Source: DAOULY01 sp034414595 (GTDB lineage Bacteria; Chloroflexota; Dehalococcoidia; SZUA-161; JAUWZY01). Taken from it: a DNA stretch of 64,000 nucleotides. The stretch covers positions 310,001-374,000 of the forward strand of contig DAOULY010000002.1 in NCBI GenBank assembly GCA_034414595.1. Reading direction: 5' to 3'. This document shows positions 48,986-57,802 of this stretch, piece by piece; positions within the stretch are counted from its first letter, which is position 1; every line of letters starts with the position of its first letter. The translations under genes and the position numbers were made by a program. The notes beneath the pieces are model-generated. The model had not been told where the DNA came from and did not search any database. It worked only from the letters and a program-made list of their open reading frames with translations.

Positions 48986-50203
48986 ATGGGATTTGCCTCC
49001 GTTCCAGAAGCAATCGAGGATATCAGGGCCGGAAAGTTCGTCATCATCGTTGATGACGAGGACCGGGAAAATGAAGGTGACCTGGCCCTGGCCGCGGAGA
49101 AGGTGACCCCGGAGGACATCAACTTCATGGCCAAGTATGGCCGCGGTCTGATCTGCATGCCCATAATCAAGCAAAGATTAGATGAGCTTCAGCTCCCGCT
49201 GATGGTTCAAGATAATACCGCGCCTCATGGCACCGCTTTCACCGTATCAGTGGAGGCCAAGCACAGGGTGACCACTGGCATCTCCGCTTATGACCGGGCA
49301 GCCACGATAAAAGCCATCCTCGACCCAGCGACCAGGCCTGAGGACCTGGCGCGCCCCGGCCATATGTTTCCCCTGCAAGCAAGAACCGGAGGCGTCCTGG
49401 TCCGCGCCGGGCATACCGAGGCCATAGTAGACTTGGCTCGACTGGCCGAGCTTTATCCAGCGGGGGTCATTTGTGAGATCATGGCCGATGATGGCACCAT
49501 GGCACGACTGCCGCAACTTGAGGCCCTGGCTGCTGAGCATGGGATCAAGATTGTAACCGTAGCCGATGTCATTCGTTATCGCCATAGGCATGAGAAGCTG
49601 GTGCAGCGGGTAGCCGAGGCCAAGTTACCCACTAAATATGGTGAGTTTGCCATAATCGCCTACAAAAGCATAACTGATCCTGACGAGCACGTAGCCCTGG
49701 TCAAAGGCGAGATAGATAGCAAGACCCCGGTGCTGGTCCGGGTGCACAGCGAGTGCACCACAGGCGATGTCTTTGGCAGCCTGCGCTGTGACTGTGGGGA
49801 GCAAGTGGCCTTAGCCCTCAGCGCCATCGCTGCTGAGGGCCGAGGGGTATTCCTTTATATGCGCCAGGAGGGGCGGGGCATCGGATTGCACAACAAACTC
49901 CGCGCTTACGCCCTGCAAGATCAGGGACTGGACACCGTGGAGGCCAACACGGCGCTGGGCTTCGCCCCAGACCTGAGAGACTATGGCATCGGTGCTCAAA
50001 TTTTGATCGACCTCGGGGTGCGCCAGATGAAGCTCTTGACCAACAACCCGAAGAAGATCGCCGGCCTGGAGGGTTATGGGCTACAGGTTGTGGAGACCGT
50101 GCCCATCGTGGCGCAACCAAATCCGGACAATATCCATTACCTCGAAACCAAGCGAGAGAAGATGGGGCACATCATCGATTATCGGGGAGGGAACAGTGAA
50201 TAA
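48986..50203 (+). CDS. ribBA: Bifunctional 3,4-dihydroxy-2-butanone-4-phosphate synthase / GTP cyclohydrolase II
   Basis: About 405 residues. The N-terminal DHBP synthase domain has VDDEDRENEGDLALAAE, HGTAFTVSVEAK and RPGHMFPLQARTGGVLVRAGHTEA. The C-terminal GTP cyclohydrolase II domain has VRVHSECTTGDVFGSLRCDCG (zinc Cys) and RQEGRGIGLHNKL, then DLGVRQMKLLTNNPKKI. It supplies both precursors of lumazine. A TTG four codons upstream is possible, but the ATG (GFASVPEAIEDIRAG) has the family N-terminus; GGGGGAGAGG lies directly before it. The start of ribH overlaps its end by 8 bp. Confidence 0.95.
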   Translation: MGFASVPEAIEDIRAGKFVIIVDDEDRENEGDLALAAEKVTPEDINFMAKYGRGLICMPIIKQRLDELQLPLMVQDNTAPHGTAFTVSVEAKHRVTTGISAYDRAATIKAILDPATRPEDLARPGHMFPLQARTGGVLVRAGHTEAIVDLARLAELYPAGVICEIMADDGTMARLPQLEALAAEHGIKIVTVADVIRYRHRHEKLVQRVAEAKLPTKYGEFAIIAYKSITDPDEHVALVKGEIDSKTPVLVRVHSECTTGDVFGSLRCDCGEQVALALSAIAAEGRGVFLYMRQEGRGIGLHNKLRAYALQDQGLDTVEANTALGFAPDLRDYGIGAQILIDLGVRQMKLLTNNPKKIAGLEGYGLQVVETVPIVAQPNPDNIHYLETKREKMGHIIDYRGGNSE

Positions 50204-50666
50204 GAAATATGAAGGTGCATTGGTAGGCGAGGGGCTACGGTTTGGCCTTGTGGTCTCCCGGTTTAATGAGTTCATCACCACTAGGTTACTGGAGGGAGCT
50301 CAGGATGCCCTGGCCCGCCACGGCGTGGCAGAACAAGATATCGAGACCTCCTGGACACCTGGCTGCTTTGAGATCCCCCTCATTGCCAAGAAGATGGCCG
50401 AATCAAAGAAATACAATGCAGTTATCTGCCTGGGGGCCGTGATCCGGGGCGGGACGCCTCATTTTGAATACATTGCCGCTGAGGTCAGCCGAGGGCTTGG
50501 TCGCATCAGCCTGGAGACGGGAGTACCAGCCATTTTCGGAGTAATCACGGCTGATACCCTGGAACAGGCTATCGAGCGAGCAGGAACCAAGCAGCGTAAC
50601 AAGGGCTTCGAGGCCGCGGTCAGCGCCATCGAGATGGCCAACCTGGTTAAGGCCATCGAAGGTTAG
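50196..50666 (+). CDS. ribH: 6,7-Dimethyl-8-ribityllumazine synthase
   Basis: 156 residues, the icosahedral or pentameric lumazine synthase. GLVVSRFNEFIT, WTPGCFEIPLIAKKM, CLGAVIRGGTPHFEYIAAEVSRGL (catalytic His in the second loop), VPAIFGVITADTLEQAIERAG and GFEAAVSAIEMANLV are all in place. The GTG at 50196 (NKKYEGALVGEGLRFG) is chosen since GGGGAGGGAACA precedes it and the frame upstream lies inside ribBA. It ends the riboflavin operon and is convergent with the EF-Tu-like gene (2 bp between stops). Confidence 0.95.
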   Translation: MNKKYEGALVGEGLRFGLVVSRFNEFITTRLLEGAQDALARHGVAEQDIETSWTPGCFEIPLIAKKMAESKKYNAVICLGAVIRGGTPHFEYIAAEVSRGLGRISLETGVPAIFGVITADTLEQAIERAGTKQRNKGFEAAVSAIEMANLVKAIEG

Positions 50667-50668
50667 TC

Positions 50669-50923
50669 TTACTCCACCACCCTATACACTCGGTCACCCT
50701 TTCTCACCCGATCCGTGACCTTGACACCAACAGCATCTCCCGGCTTCGCTTCTTGCACATCTTTGTTATAGATCTGCATCGACTCCACCACCATCTCGAG
50801 GTCCGTGGTGTGCCCCACGATGTGAATCCTGTCGCCGATCTTGAGCGGCGCTGTGAGGTCGAGGCCAGCGACCACCGGCCGGGCGAAAAAGGTAGAAACT
50901 GTGCCAATCTCTTCCTCTGGCAT
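50669..50923 (-). CDS. Stand-alone EF-Tu domain-2-like protein
   Basis: 84 residues forming a single translation-factor beta barrel. VVAGLDLTAPLKIGDRIHIVGHTTDLEMVVESMQI has the layout of EF-Tu/EF-G domain 2, ending GVKVTDRVRKGDRVYRV. There is no GTPase domain. Such small 'translation elongation factor-like' proteins are usually found near U32 peptidase/RNA hydroxylation genes; none is visible here. ATG 50923 (PEEEIGTVSTFF) follows GGAGGAGAAA. Function unknown. Divergent from dinB. Confidence 0.88.
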   Translation of the reverse strand: MPEEEIGTVSTFFARPVVAGLDLTAPLKIGDRIHIVGHTTDLEMVVESMQIYNKDVQEAKPGDAVGVKVTDRVRKGDRVYRVVE

Positions 50924-50988
50924 TTTCTCCTCCTTATTCGGTTGCCAAATAGTATAGCCCGTTTCGCTGAGCAAAGCAACGCCCCCTG

Positions 50989-51017
50989 TTGACAGCAACA
51001 CTCAGGTCAGCTATAAT
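50989..51017 (+). promoter_or_regulatory. Consensus sigma-70 promoter of dinB
   Basis: TTGACA (50989-50994), 17-bp spacer, TATAAT (51012-51017): a perfect consensus. Start point expected near 51024, within the LexA box. Confidence 0.8.
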
Positions 51018-51022
51018 CTATT

Positions 51023-51036
51023 CGAACTAATGTTCT
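51023..51036. promoter_or_regulatory. LexA/DinR (SOS) box of dinB
   Basis: CGAACTAATGTTC matches the Gram-positive-type SOS box CGAACnnnnGTTCG in all but the last base. It lies just after the -10 box, over the expected start point and 4 bp before the dinB ATG. This is an ideal place for LexA repression. Confidence 0.75.
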
Positions 51037-51039
51037 GAT

Positions 51040-52212
51040 ATGAGGCGTATCGCTCACATCGATCTCGATACCTTCTTCGCTTCGGTGGAGAGGGCACAGC
51101 ACCCCGAGCTTCTGGGGAAGCCAGTGGTGGTCGGCGGTCATCTTGAGAGCCGGGGGGTGGTCTCCTGTGCCTCCTATGAAGCTCGAGCCTACGGGCTGCG
51201 CGCGGGCATGCCACTGGTCAAGGCTCATCGCCTTTGCCCCCAGGCCATATTCCTCACAGGGAACTTCTGCCGCTACCGTGAGGCTTCAGAGAGATTCTTG
51301 CTCATACTCGCCGAGTTCACTCCCGATGTTGAGCCACTGGGGCTCGATGAAGCTTACCTTGACCTCAGCGGCTTTGAGCCCCTCTATAGTTCAGTGCGGG
51401 AGATAGCATCCCAAATCAAGGGCCGGATAAAGGAGGAGCTCGCCGTCACCGCCTCAATAGGCATCGCCTCAGCCAAGGTAGTGGCTAAGATGGCCTCGAG
51501 CCTGAGCAAGCCCGATGGGCTTATCGAGGTGCCCCAGGGGTCCGATCGGGATTTCCTAGCGCCTTTACCCCTGGCCAAGCTGCCCGGGGTTGGCCCCCAG
51601 ACAGAGAGAGTGCTAACGGCCCTTGGTATAAGCACCATCGGTCAGTTAGCTGAGCTTCCGCCTTCCCTGCTAAAATATCAACTGGGCGCTATGGGCGAGG
51701 TGCTGCATCGCCATGCTAACGGCATCGACGACAGGATGGTGCAAGCTCCGGGCCCGGCCAAATCGATAGGCCGCGAGACCACCTTCGCCCAGGATACCCT
51801 GGACCAGCGCTTCCTCAGAGCCTGTTTGCGCCGTCTCAGCGAGGAAGTAGGGGCTGAGCTCAGAGAGCAAGGTAAAAGCGCCAGGTGCATCACCTTGAAG
51901 CTGAGATACGCTGACTTCAGGACCGTTACTCGAAGCCAGACTTTGAAGGAAGCCAGCGATCTCGATCAAGTCATCTTTGAGATAGGGCTGGGGCTTCTGG
52001 ATAAAGCCCTGAGCCAGAGGCGAAAGTTGGTGCGGCTCATCGGCATCAGGGTCTCCAACCTGAGCCAGGGCAGGCAACTCAGCATGTGGGATGCTATGGC
52101 GGAGAGGATGAAGTGCTTGAACCAGGCCCTTGACCGCATTCGCAGCAAACATGGCTTCACCGCCATCGAGAGCGGACTGACCCTATCCTGGCCAGAAGGG
52201 CCTCGTCCTTGA
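51040..52212 (+). CDS. dinB: DNA polymerase IV
   Basis: 390-residue Y-family translesion polymerase. RIAHIDLDTFFASVERAQHPEL contains the first catalytic Asp and steric-gate Phe pair. SYEARAYGLRAGMPL is the fingers motif. LGLDEAYLDLSG holds the catalytic Asp-Glu. SIGIASAKVVAKMASSLSKPDG is the palm end, LPGVGPQTERVLTALGI the thumb helix-hairpin-helix, and the little-finger domain follows (SIGRETTFAQDTLDQRF). A C-terminal beta-clamp motif cannot be assigned with certainty (QLSMWD is a good candidate near residue 345). Regulated by a consensus promoter and an SOS box immediately upstream. Confidence 0.95.
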   Translation: MRRIAHIDLDTFFASVERAQHPELLGKPVVVGGHLESRGVVSCASYEARAYGLRAGMPLVKAHRLCPQAIFLTGNFCRYREASERFLLILAEFTPDVEPLGLDEAYLDLSGFEPLYSSVREIASQIKGRIKEELAVTASIGIASAKVVAKMASSLSKPDGLIEVPQGSDRDFLAPLPLAKLPGVGPQTERVLTALGISTIGQLAELPPSLLKYQLGAMGEVLHRHANGIDDRMVQAPGPAKSIGRETTFAQDTLDQRFLRACLRRLSEEVGAELREQGKSARCITLKLRYADFRTVTRSQTLKEASDLDQVIFEIGLGLLDKALSQRRKLVRLIGIRVSNLSQGRQLSMWDAMAERMKCLNQALDRIRSKHGFTAIESGLTLSWPEGPRP

Positions 52213-52331
52213 ATTCTCGAGGCAACTATTCTATACTGAATTCTTGCAATCTTGAAAGCAGGAATCAGTGGTAGAATTAGAACAGCGCAGCCAAGCACTG
52301 GAGCGTACCTGACAACCGAGGAGGAATGCCT

Positions 52332-53555
52332 GTGGCTTTAATCGTGCAGAAATATGGTGGCAGCTCTGTAGCCGATGCCACCAAGATCAAGAATGTGGCC
52401 CACAGGATAGCTCGGGCCAAGGAGCGGGGTGACCGGGTAGTGGTAGTGGTCTCGGCCATGGGCAATACCACCGATGAACTCATCATCCTGGCGTACCAGA
52501 TCAGCGAGCGCCCCGATGAGAGGGAGCTGGACTCCCTTCTCTCCACCGGCGAAATCGTGTCTAGCACCCTGCTCGCTATGGCCCTGAAGTCTCTGGGGCA
52601 TGAGGCCATTAGCCTCAGCGGGCCTCAGGCAGGAATCAGGACCGACACCGCCTATAGCCGTGCTCGCATCGTGGGCCTGGCCCCGGACCGCATCGTCAAA
52701 GAGCTCGACCAGGATCGAATCGTCATCGTCGCCGGATTCCAAGGGCTCACCGATGAGATGGACATCGCCACCCTCGGCCGCGGCGGCTCCGACACCACAG
52801 CAGTAGCCTTGGCTGCCAGTCTCAGCGCCGAGCGCTGTGAGATCTATACCGATGTCGATGGCATCTACACTGCTGACCCTCGCCTGGTGCCAGAGGCAAG
52901 AAAGCTTGACGAGGTCGGCTATGAGGAGATGCTGGAGCTGGCAAGCTATGGAGCCAAGGTTATGCACACCAGGGCTGTGGCGCTGGGCGAGGTCTATAAA
53001 ATACCCATTATGGTGGCATCCAGCTTCAGCGAAACACCGGGCACAATGATTCGGGGAGGAATTACTATGGAAGTGCGCAATAAAGTACGAGGCATCGCCC
53101 ATGACCTCAATGTGGCTAAGGTCACTGTCCTCGGCGTCCCCGATCGGCCGGGCATCGCCACCGCTATCTTTGAGCGCCTGGCTCAGGCAAGTCTCAACAT
53201 CGATACCATTGTCCAGAACGCCAGCGTGGAAAGGGTCACAGACTTGACCTTCACCGTGGCCCGTAACGACCTGGATAAGGCTTTGGCTGTGGTCCGGCCG
53301 GTGGCCCAGGAGATCGGGGCCAGAGACTGTGTCGGTGATACCCAACTGGGGAAAGTGAGCATCATCGGCGCCGGGATGCAGAGCGCGCCCGGCTATGCCT
53401 CAAGGATGTTCCGCGCTCTCTATGACGAAGGGATCAACATCGAGCTCATCACTACCTCAGAGATCAGGATCACCTGCATCATCGCTGAGAATCGGGTCGG
53501 GGATGCAGTCCGGGCCCTGCACCGCGTTTTTGAGCTCGAAGGTGAGGCCGAATAA
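52332..53555 (+). CDS. lysC: Aspartate kinase
   Basis: 407 residues. The kinase domain begins ALIVQKYGGSSVADATKI, with TDEMDIATLGRGGSDTTAVALAASL and CEIYTDVDGIYTADPRLVPEARKL. Two C-terminal ACT domains follow (VTVLGVPDRPGIATAIFERLA and VSIIGAGMQSAPGYASRMFRALYDEGINIELITTSEIRI), for feedback by lysine or threonine. It commits aspartate to the lysine-threonine-methionine pathway. The GTG at 52332 gives the classic N-terminus and has GAGGAGGA at 7 nt, whereas the ATG 6 bp upstream would lie directly on that site. No lysine riboswitch is seen in the 110 bp upstream. It is monocistronic, convergent with the mutase genes. Confidence 0.95.
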   Translation: MALIVQKYGGSSVADATKIKNVAHRIARAKERGDRVVVVVSAMGNTTDELIILAYQISERPDERELDSLLSTGEIVSSTLLAMALKSLGHEAISLSGPQAGIRTDTAYSRARIVGLAPDRIVKELDQDRIVIVAGFQGLTDEMDIATLGRGGSDTTAVALAASLSAERCEIYTDVDGIYTADPRLVPEARKLDEVGYEEMLELASYGAKVMHTRAVALGEVYKIPIMVASSFSETPGTMIRGGITMEVRNKVRGIAHDLNVAKVTVLGVPDRPGIATAIFERLAQASLNIDTIVQNASVERVTDLTFTVARNDLDKALAVVRPVAQEIGARDCVGDTQLGKVSIIGAGMQSAPGYASRMFRALYDEGINIELITTSEIRITCIIAENRVGDAVRALHRVFELEGEAE

Positions 53556-53641
53556 GAAACTATATCACCGCTTTAGGCATCCATGTCCGATTTCGCCAAA
53601 AGCGCCTTGTTTTTACTACCCTCTGTCGAGTCTTCATTCCC

Positions 53642-55393
53642 TCAGATGCCGATGCAGACGTAGCCGAAGACTTGTTGTAGGATGCGCTGGACTTCGCCCA
53701 GGGTAGCTTGATTTCGGAAAGCATCGACGATAGCTGGCATGAGGACGCCACAGGATTGCGGCCAATCTTGCATGACAGCCTGCGCAGCTTGCTGAACCCG
53801 AGCCAGAGCGGCATCAACCCCTGCCTGGTCTCGCTCGGCACGATATTTCATCACCCCGGCAATAGCTTCCTCTTCGATTTTGGGATCCCAGGCAGGGAAG
53901 AGTGGGATCTCAGGTTGTTGCTCATCCGGGAGACGATACTTGTTCTGGCCTACAACTACAATGTCACCGCTATCGATCTTGCGCTGTCGCTCGTTAGTAT
54001 TCCTCTCAAGCTGAGCCCTGATCCAGCCCGTCTCCCAGCACTTGAGAAACCCACCCATGCTCTCCATTTCATCGAGGTATTCGATCACGCCTTTTTCGAT
54101 CTCATTAGTCAGCCATTCCACATAATAGGACCCACCCAAAGGGTCGGTGACGTGAGGCAGGGAGGTCTCGTGATAGAGGATCTGCTGCGTACGGACGGCG
54201 AGCTGTGCCCCTATCTCAGTGGGGACGCACAGAGGCTCATCATAAGAAGTGGTGAAAATGCCATCGACCCCGGCCAAGACGCAGGCTAAGGTCATCACTG
54301 TATTTCTGATGATGTTGTTCAAGGGCTCCTGGGCAACGGTCAGGGAACCCCCGGTCTGAGGCATAACTTTATACCGGAGTGCCTCTGGATTCTTGCAGCC
54401 AAATTTCTCCTTGAAGACCTTGGCCCAGAGCCTGCGCTTGGCCCTGAACTTGGCAACCTCCTCAAAGAGATCTATCCCCACCCACTCATGGTTATAGAAC
54501 CCAGGCACTACCGTATCAGGATCAAGCCCGACCTTGATGCATTCCTCAGTGGCCGTAGTCGCTATCGATAGAAGGACCGCTACTTGCTGAATGGCGTCGG
54601 CACCACTCTCGCCAAAGGGATAGGCGAGAACGGTGGTATGCTGAGCCTGGGGCATGTGCTCGATGGAGTAGCGGATGAACTCGGTCACAAGTCTAATGGC
54701 CGATTTTGGTGGAAAGGAGACAACATCGTGATGTAATCCTCCCTGGTACAGGTCATTATGGGCCCGCAGCAATAGCCTGTCCGGGGAATAGCCCCTCGTT
54801 CCAGCATAAGCAATATAGAGGCCGACAGCAGAAAGGGATGCGCTATGGGCAATGAATGTGACATAAGCCTTGTCCAGGGGAACGCCGTCGAAGATAGATT
54901 TCATATCTTCCAGCGTGCTCAATGAGATCCCGCAGCCACCGACCCGTCCTCTGGCCTCAGGGTCATCGGGGTCATAGCCTCTCTGGGCTGGAAGATCAAG
55001 AAAGATACGGAAGTTAACAAGCTCTTCCGCCTCGTCCCTGCCTATACGACCAGTGGCGCCTATCCTGCGCAGGAACTCCCACCTACTCCTGGCCTCAGCA
55101 CCAGTGCCGGCGGCGAATCCTTGGACCAGCTTCCAAGGCTCAGCTCGATAGCCCAGAGGGTTGAAACCCCTGGTGTAAGGGTACTGACCAGGAAACGGGA
55201 TATCACCATAGCTCGTGTCGGCGATATCCTTAGGGGAATACACCGGCTTCACTTTAATCCCCGAATAAGTAGCTGTTTCGTGAACGTCTCCCTGCCCCTG
55301 GACGCTGTGCCGCCATTCCTCTTCCTGGGCCTGTGCCTGTGCCAAAGCCTCCTCGCTGAACATCCTCGCCTTATAGATTCCGCTCTGACTCAT
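53642..55393 (-). CDS. Acyl-CoA mutase large-subunit (methylmalonyl-CoA mutase-like), paralogue 1
   Basis: 583 residues: the substrate-binding TIM barrel of B12-dependent acyl-CoA mutases, without the C-terminal cobalamin-binding domain. FPGQYPYTRGFNPLGYRAEPW, LDLPAQRGYDPDDPEARGRVG and HETSLPHVTDPLGGSYYVEW are the family landmarks. By eye alignment, the position of the catalytic His244 of Propionibacterium methylmalonyl-CoA mutase (GYHMQEAGA) reads AYPFGESGA, so it is Pro. The position of Arg207, which holds the methylmalonyl carboxylate, reads His (HHDVVSFPP). It is therefore unlikely to be a methylmalonyl-CoA mutase. GGAGGTGGAGTT precedes ATG. It is 24 bp downstream of paralogue 2 on the same strand. 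No small subunit or MeaB chaperone is within view. Confidence 0.88.
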   Translation of the reverse strand: MSQSGIYKARMFSEEALAQAQAQEEEWRHSVQGQGDVHETATYSGIKVKPVYSPKDIADTSYGDIPFPGQYPYTRGFNPLGYRAEPWKLVQGFAAGTGAEARSRWEFLRRIGATGRIGRDEAEELVNFRIFLDLPAQRGYDPDDPEARGRVGGCGISLSTLEDMKSIFDGVPLDKAYVTFIAHSASLSAVGLYIAYAGTRGYSPDRLLLRAHNDLYQGGLHHDVVSFPPKSAIRLVTEFIRYSIEHMPQAQHTTVLAYPFGESGADAIQQVAVLLSIATTATEECIKVGLDPDTVVPGFYNHEWVGIDLFEEVAKFRAKRRLWAKVFKEKFGCKNPEALRYKVMPQTGGSLTVAQEPLNNIIRNTVMTLACVLAGVDGIFTTSYDEPLCVPTEIGAQLAVRTQQILYHETSLPHVTDPLGGSYYVEWLTNEIEKGVIEYLDEMESMGGFLKCWETGWIRAQLERNTNERQRKIDSGDIVVVGQNKYRLPDEQQPEIPLFPAWDPKIEEEAIAGVMKYRAERDQAGVDAALARVQQAAQAVMQDWPQSCGVLMPAIVDAFRNQATLGEVQRILQQVFGYVCIGI

Positions 55394-55417
55394 AACTCCA
55401 CCTCCGGTTACAATAAA

Positions 55418-57163
55418 TCAAACACCCGTGTAGACATAGCCGAAGACGTGGCGCAGGATGCCGTGGATCTCACCCAAGGTGGACTGAGCCCGGCAGGCGT
55501 CCACGACGGCCGGCATCAACAGGCCACAGGATTGCGGCCAGTCTTGGGCCACAGCCTCAGCCGCCTGTTGCACCCGAGCCAGAGCAGCATTAGTTTTCTC
55601 CTGGTCTCGCTGCTCACGGTATCTCCTAACACGAGCGATTGCTTCCTCCTCCGCACCAGGATCAAAGCTGGGGAAGACGGCAACCTTAGGCTGCTGCTCA
55701 TCCGGGAGGCGATACTTATTCTGGCCCACGATCACAATCTCGCCGCAATCGATGCGGCGCTGCCGCTCATTGGCAACCTTCTCCACCTGTGCCCTTATCC
55801 AACCAGTCTCCCAACACTTGAAGAATCCCCCTTGACTTTCAATCTCAGCCAGATACTTGTCTACTCCCTCCTCTAACTCATTAGTCAGCCACTCCAGATA
55901 GTATGAGCCCCCCAGAGGATCAACGACATGGGGAAGAGAGGTCTCATGGTACAGGATTTGCTGAGTTCTCAGGGCAATTCGTACTGCCTCCTCAGCAGGA
56001 ACACATAGAGGCTCATCATAGGCTGTAGTGAAAATGCCATCAGCCCCGGCCAAGATTGCGGCCAAGGTCATCACCGTATATCTGACGATGTTGTTCAGGG
56101 GCTCCTGAGCCACGCCCATGGAGCCCGCAGTCTGGGGCATGACCCGACACCGGAGCGACTCAGGCTTCTTACAGCCAAATCTCTCCTTGAAGTTCCTGGC
56201 CCAGAGCCTGCGCCTGGCCCTGATCTTAGCCACCTCTTCAAAAAGGTCTATGCCTACCCACTCATGGGTATAAAACCCGGGGACTACATCATCGGGGTCA
56301 AGCCCAACCTTGACACATTCTTCAGTAACCGCGATGGCCACCGCCAAGTTGAGTGCAACTACCTGGATCCCAGTTGGACCTTGCTCGCCAAGGTTATACC
56401 CGGTAATGGTGGTATGGGCTGGGGACCGGGGCACATGGCGAACGAAGTAATGGATAAGCTCAGTCATGAGCCTGAGGGTGTATTTTGGGGGAAAAGAGAT
56501 GACATCGTGCGAGGCGACCTGATAAAGGATGTTGTTACCCCTCAACAGCAGCTTCTCCGGAGGATACCCCCTGCTCTCCGCATAGGCGATGAAGAGAGCA
56601 CCGGCCACTATGCTCGAGTTGAGCGATACTAAGGCAACATGGGCTTTGTCCAGGGGGACGCCATCGAAAAGAAGTTTCATATCTTCCAGGGTGCTTAATG
56701 AGACACCGCAGCCGCCAACCCGGCCCCTGGCTTGAGGTTCGTCGGGGTCATAGCCCCTCTGGGTAGGAAGGTCTATGGCTATCCGGAAGTTGAGCAGCCC
56801 TTCTACCTCGTCCCTGCCGATACGATCGGTCGCTCCTATGCTGCGATAGTAGTCCCACCTTTTTCTAGTATCGGCCCCAGTGCCGAAGCCGAAGAACTGC
56901 TGTATCATCCAGGGTTCAGCCCGATAGCCCAGAGGGTTGAACCCCCTGGTGTAAGGGTACTGGCCAGGAAACGGAATATCATCACAGCTCGTGTCGGCGA
57001 TATCATTAGGGGAATACACCGGCTTCAGCTTGATCCCAGAGTATGTGGCCGCTTCAGGACCAATCTTCTCAGACCCTTGGGTGCTGCGCCGCCATTCCTC
57101 TTCCTGCGCCTGTGCTTCTGCCAAAGCCTCCTCGCTGAACATCCCAATTCCACTCTGCTCCAC
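55418..57163 (-). CDS. Acyl-CoA mutase large-subunit (methylmalonyl-CoA mutase-like), paralogue 2
   Basis: 581 residues, the first gene of the pair, about as long as and clearly homologous to paralogue 1. It too has only the barrel domain. Landmarks are FPGQYPYTRGFNPLGYRAEPW, IDLPTQRGYDPDEPQARGRVG and HETSLPHVVDPLGGSYYLEW. The GYHMQEAGA segment reads GYNLGEQGP (Asn for His244), and the Arg207 position is His (SHDVISFPP). The Tyr89-like Tyr (LGYRAEPW) seems kept. The two paralogues differ in the catalytic segment, so they may form a heteromer or act on different substrates; with a separate B12-binding subunit elsewhere they could still work as mutases. The start is a GTG at 57163 (EQSGIGMFSEEALAEAQ). 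A sequence like ATTAAG/TAGAAT upstream may be its promoter. Confidence 0.88.
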   Translation of the reverse strand: MEQSGIGMFSEEALAEAQAQEEEWRRSTQGSEKIGPEAATYSGIKLKPVYSPNDIADTSCDDIPFPGQYPYTRGFNPLGYRAEPWMIQQFFGFGTGADTRKRWDYYRSIGATDRIGRDEVEGLLNFRIAIDLPTQRGYDPDEPQARGRVGGCGVSLSTLEDMKLLFDGVPLDKAHVALVSLNSSIVAGALFIAYAESRGYPPEKLLLRGNNILYQVASHDVISFPPKYTLRLMTELIHYFVRHVPRSPAHTTITGYNLGEQGPTGIQVVALNLAVAIAVTEECVKVGLDPDDVVPGFYTHEWVGIDLFEEVAKIRARRRLWARNFKERFGCKKPESLRCRVMPQTAGSMGVAQEPLNNIVRYTVMTLAAILAGADGIFTTAYDEPLCVPAEEAVRIALRTQQILYHETSLPHVVDPLGGSYYLEWLTNELEEGVDKYLAEIESQGGFFKCWETGWIRAQVEKVANERQRRIDCGEIVIVGQNKYRLPDEQQPKVAVFPSFDPGAEEEAIARVRRYREQRDQEKTNAALARVQQAAEAVAQDWPQSCGLLMPAVVDACRAQSTLGEIHGILRHVFGYVYTGV

Positions 57164-57307
57164 AACCCACCCTGCAGAATAGACTTGGCATTGCCTAATG
57201 CCCTATTCTACCAAAAGCTTAATCTAACGCCCCTCTGCCGTCAAGAGTTTTCGCCGGATCGAGGAAAAGGTGCCTTGTTCCCACAATTTAGCTATAATCA
57301 CGCTGTG

Positions 57308-57802
57308 ATGCTGAGCTATGCTTTTTTCCAGACCGAGCTGGGCTGGGTGGGAATTGTCGGCTCAAAGGAAGGCTTGCGCCGCCTCGTCTGGCACCAGCCA
57401 ACCCCGGAGGCTGTGCTGGCCGTCCTCTTCCCGGTCCTTTCAGGTGCCAGAGAGGACCGCCACTCCTTTGGCGACCTTCCCCAGCGACTCCAGCGGTACT
57501 TCAAAGGTCAGAAGGTGCATTTCCCCGATAAGCTGGACCTGCGATATGCCTCCCCCTTCCAGCGCGCCGTCCTGGAGCTTGTGCAAACTATCCCTTATGG
57601 CCAGACCAGAAGCTATGCCTGGGTGGCAGGAGAGTCACGCCAGCCAAAGGCTTTCCGGGCCGTGGGCCGGGTGCTGGCCCAGAACCCGCTCCCCATAATC
57701 GTGCCCTGCCATCGGGTGCTGGGCAGCGATGGCAGCCTGGTCGGATTCAGCGGCGGCCTCGAGCTAAAGAAGTATCTCCTCGACATGGAGGCTTCAATCT
57801 GA
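57308..57802 (+). CDS. ogt: Methylated-DNA-protein cysteine methyltransferase
   Basis: 164 residues of the O6-alkylguanine-DNA alkyltransferase family. The N-terminal half (FFQTELGWVGIVGSKEGLRRL) is the ribonuclease-like domain. The C-terminal half has SPFQRAVLELVQTIPYGQTRSY and the active-site IVPCHRVLGSDGSLVGFSGG with the acceptor Cys. TATAAT at 57293-57298 ends 6-9 nt before a GTG-ATG pair, so the mRNA is probably leaderless (start GTG 57305 or ATG 57308). Divergent from the mutase pair; its stop overlaps that of the metacaspase gene by 9 bp on the other strand. Confidence 0.92.
   Translation: MLSYAFFQTELGWVGIVGSKEGLRRLVWHQPTPEAVLAVLFPVLSGAREDRHSFGDLPQRLQRYFKGQKVHFPDKLDLRYASPFQRAVLELVQTIPYGQTRSYAWVAGESRQPKAFRAVGRVLAQNPLPIIVPCHRVLGSDGSLVGFSGGLELKKYLLDMEASI

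Noticed and set aside
52213..52331. Lysine riboswitch before lysC
   Set aside because: The intergenic region is about 120 bp, shorter than the aptamer, and shows none of its conserved pieces.
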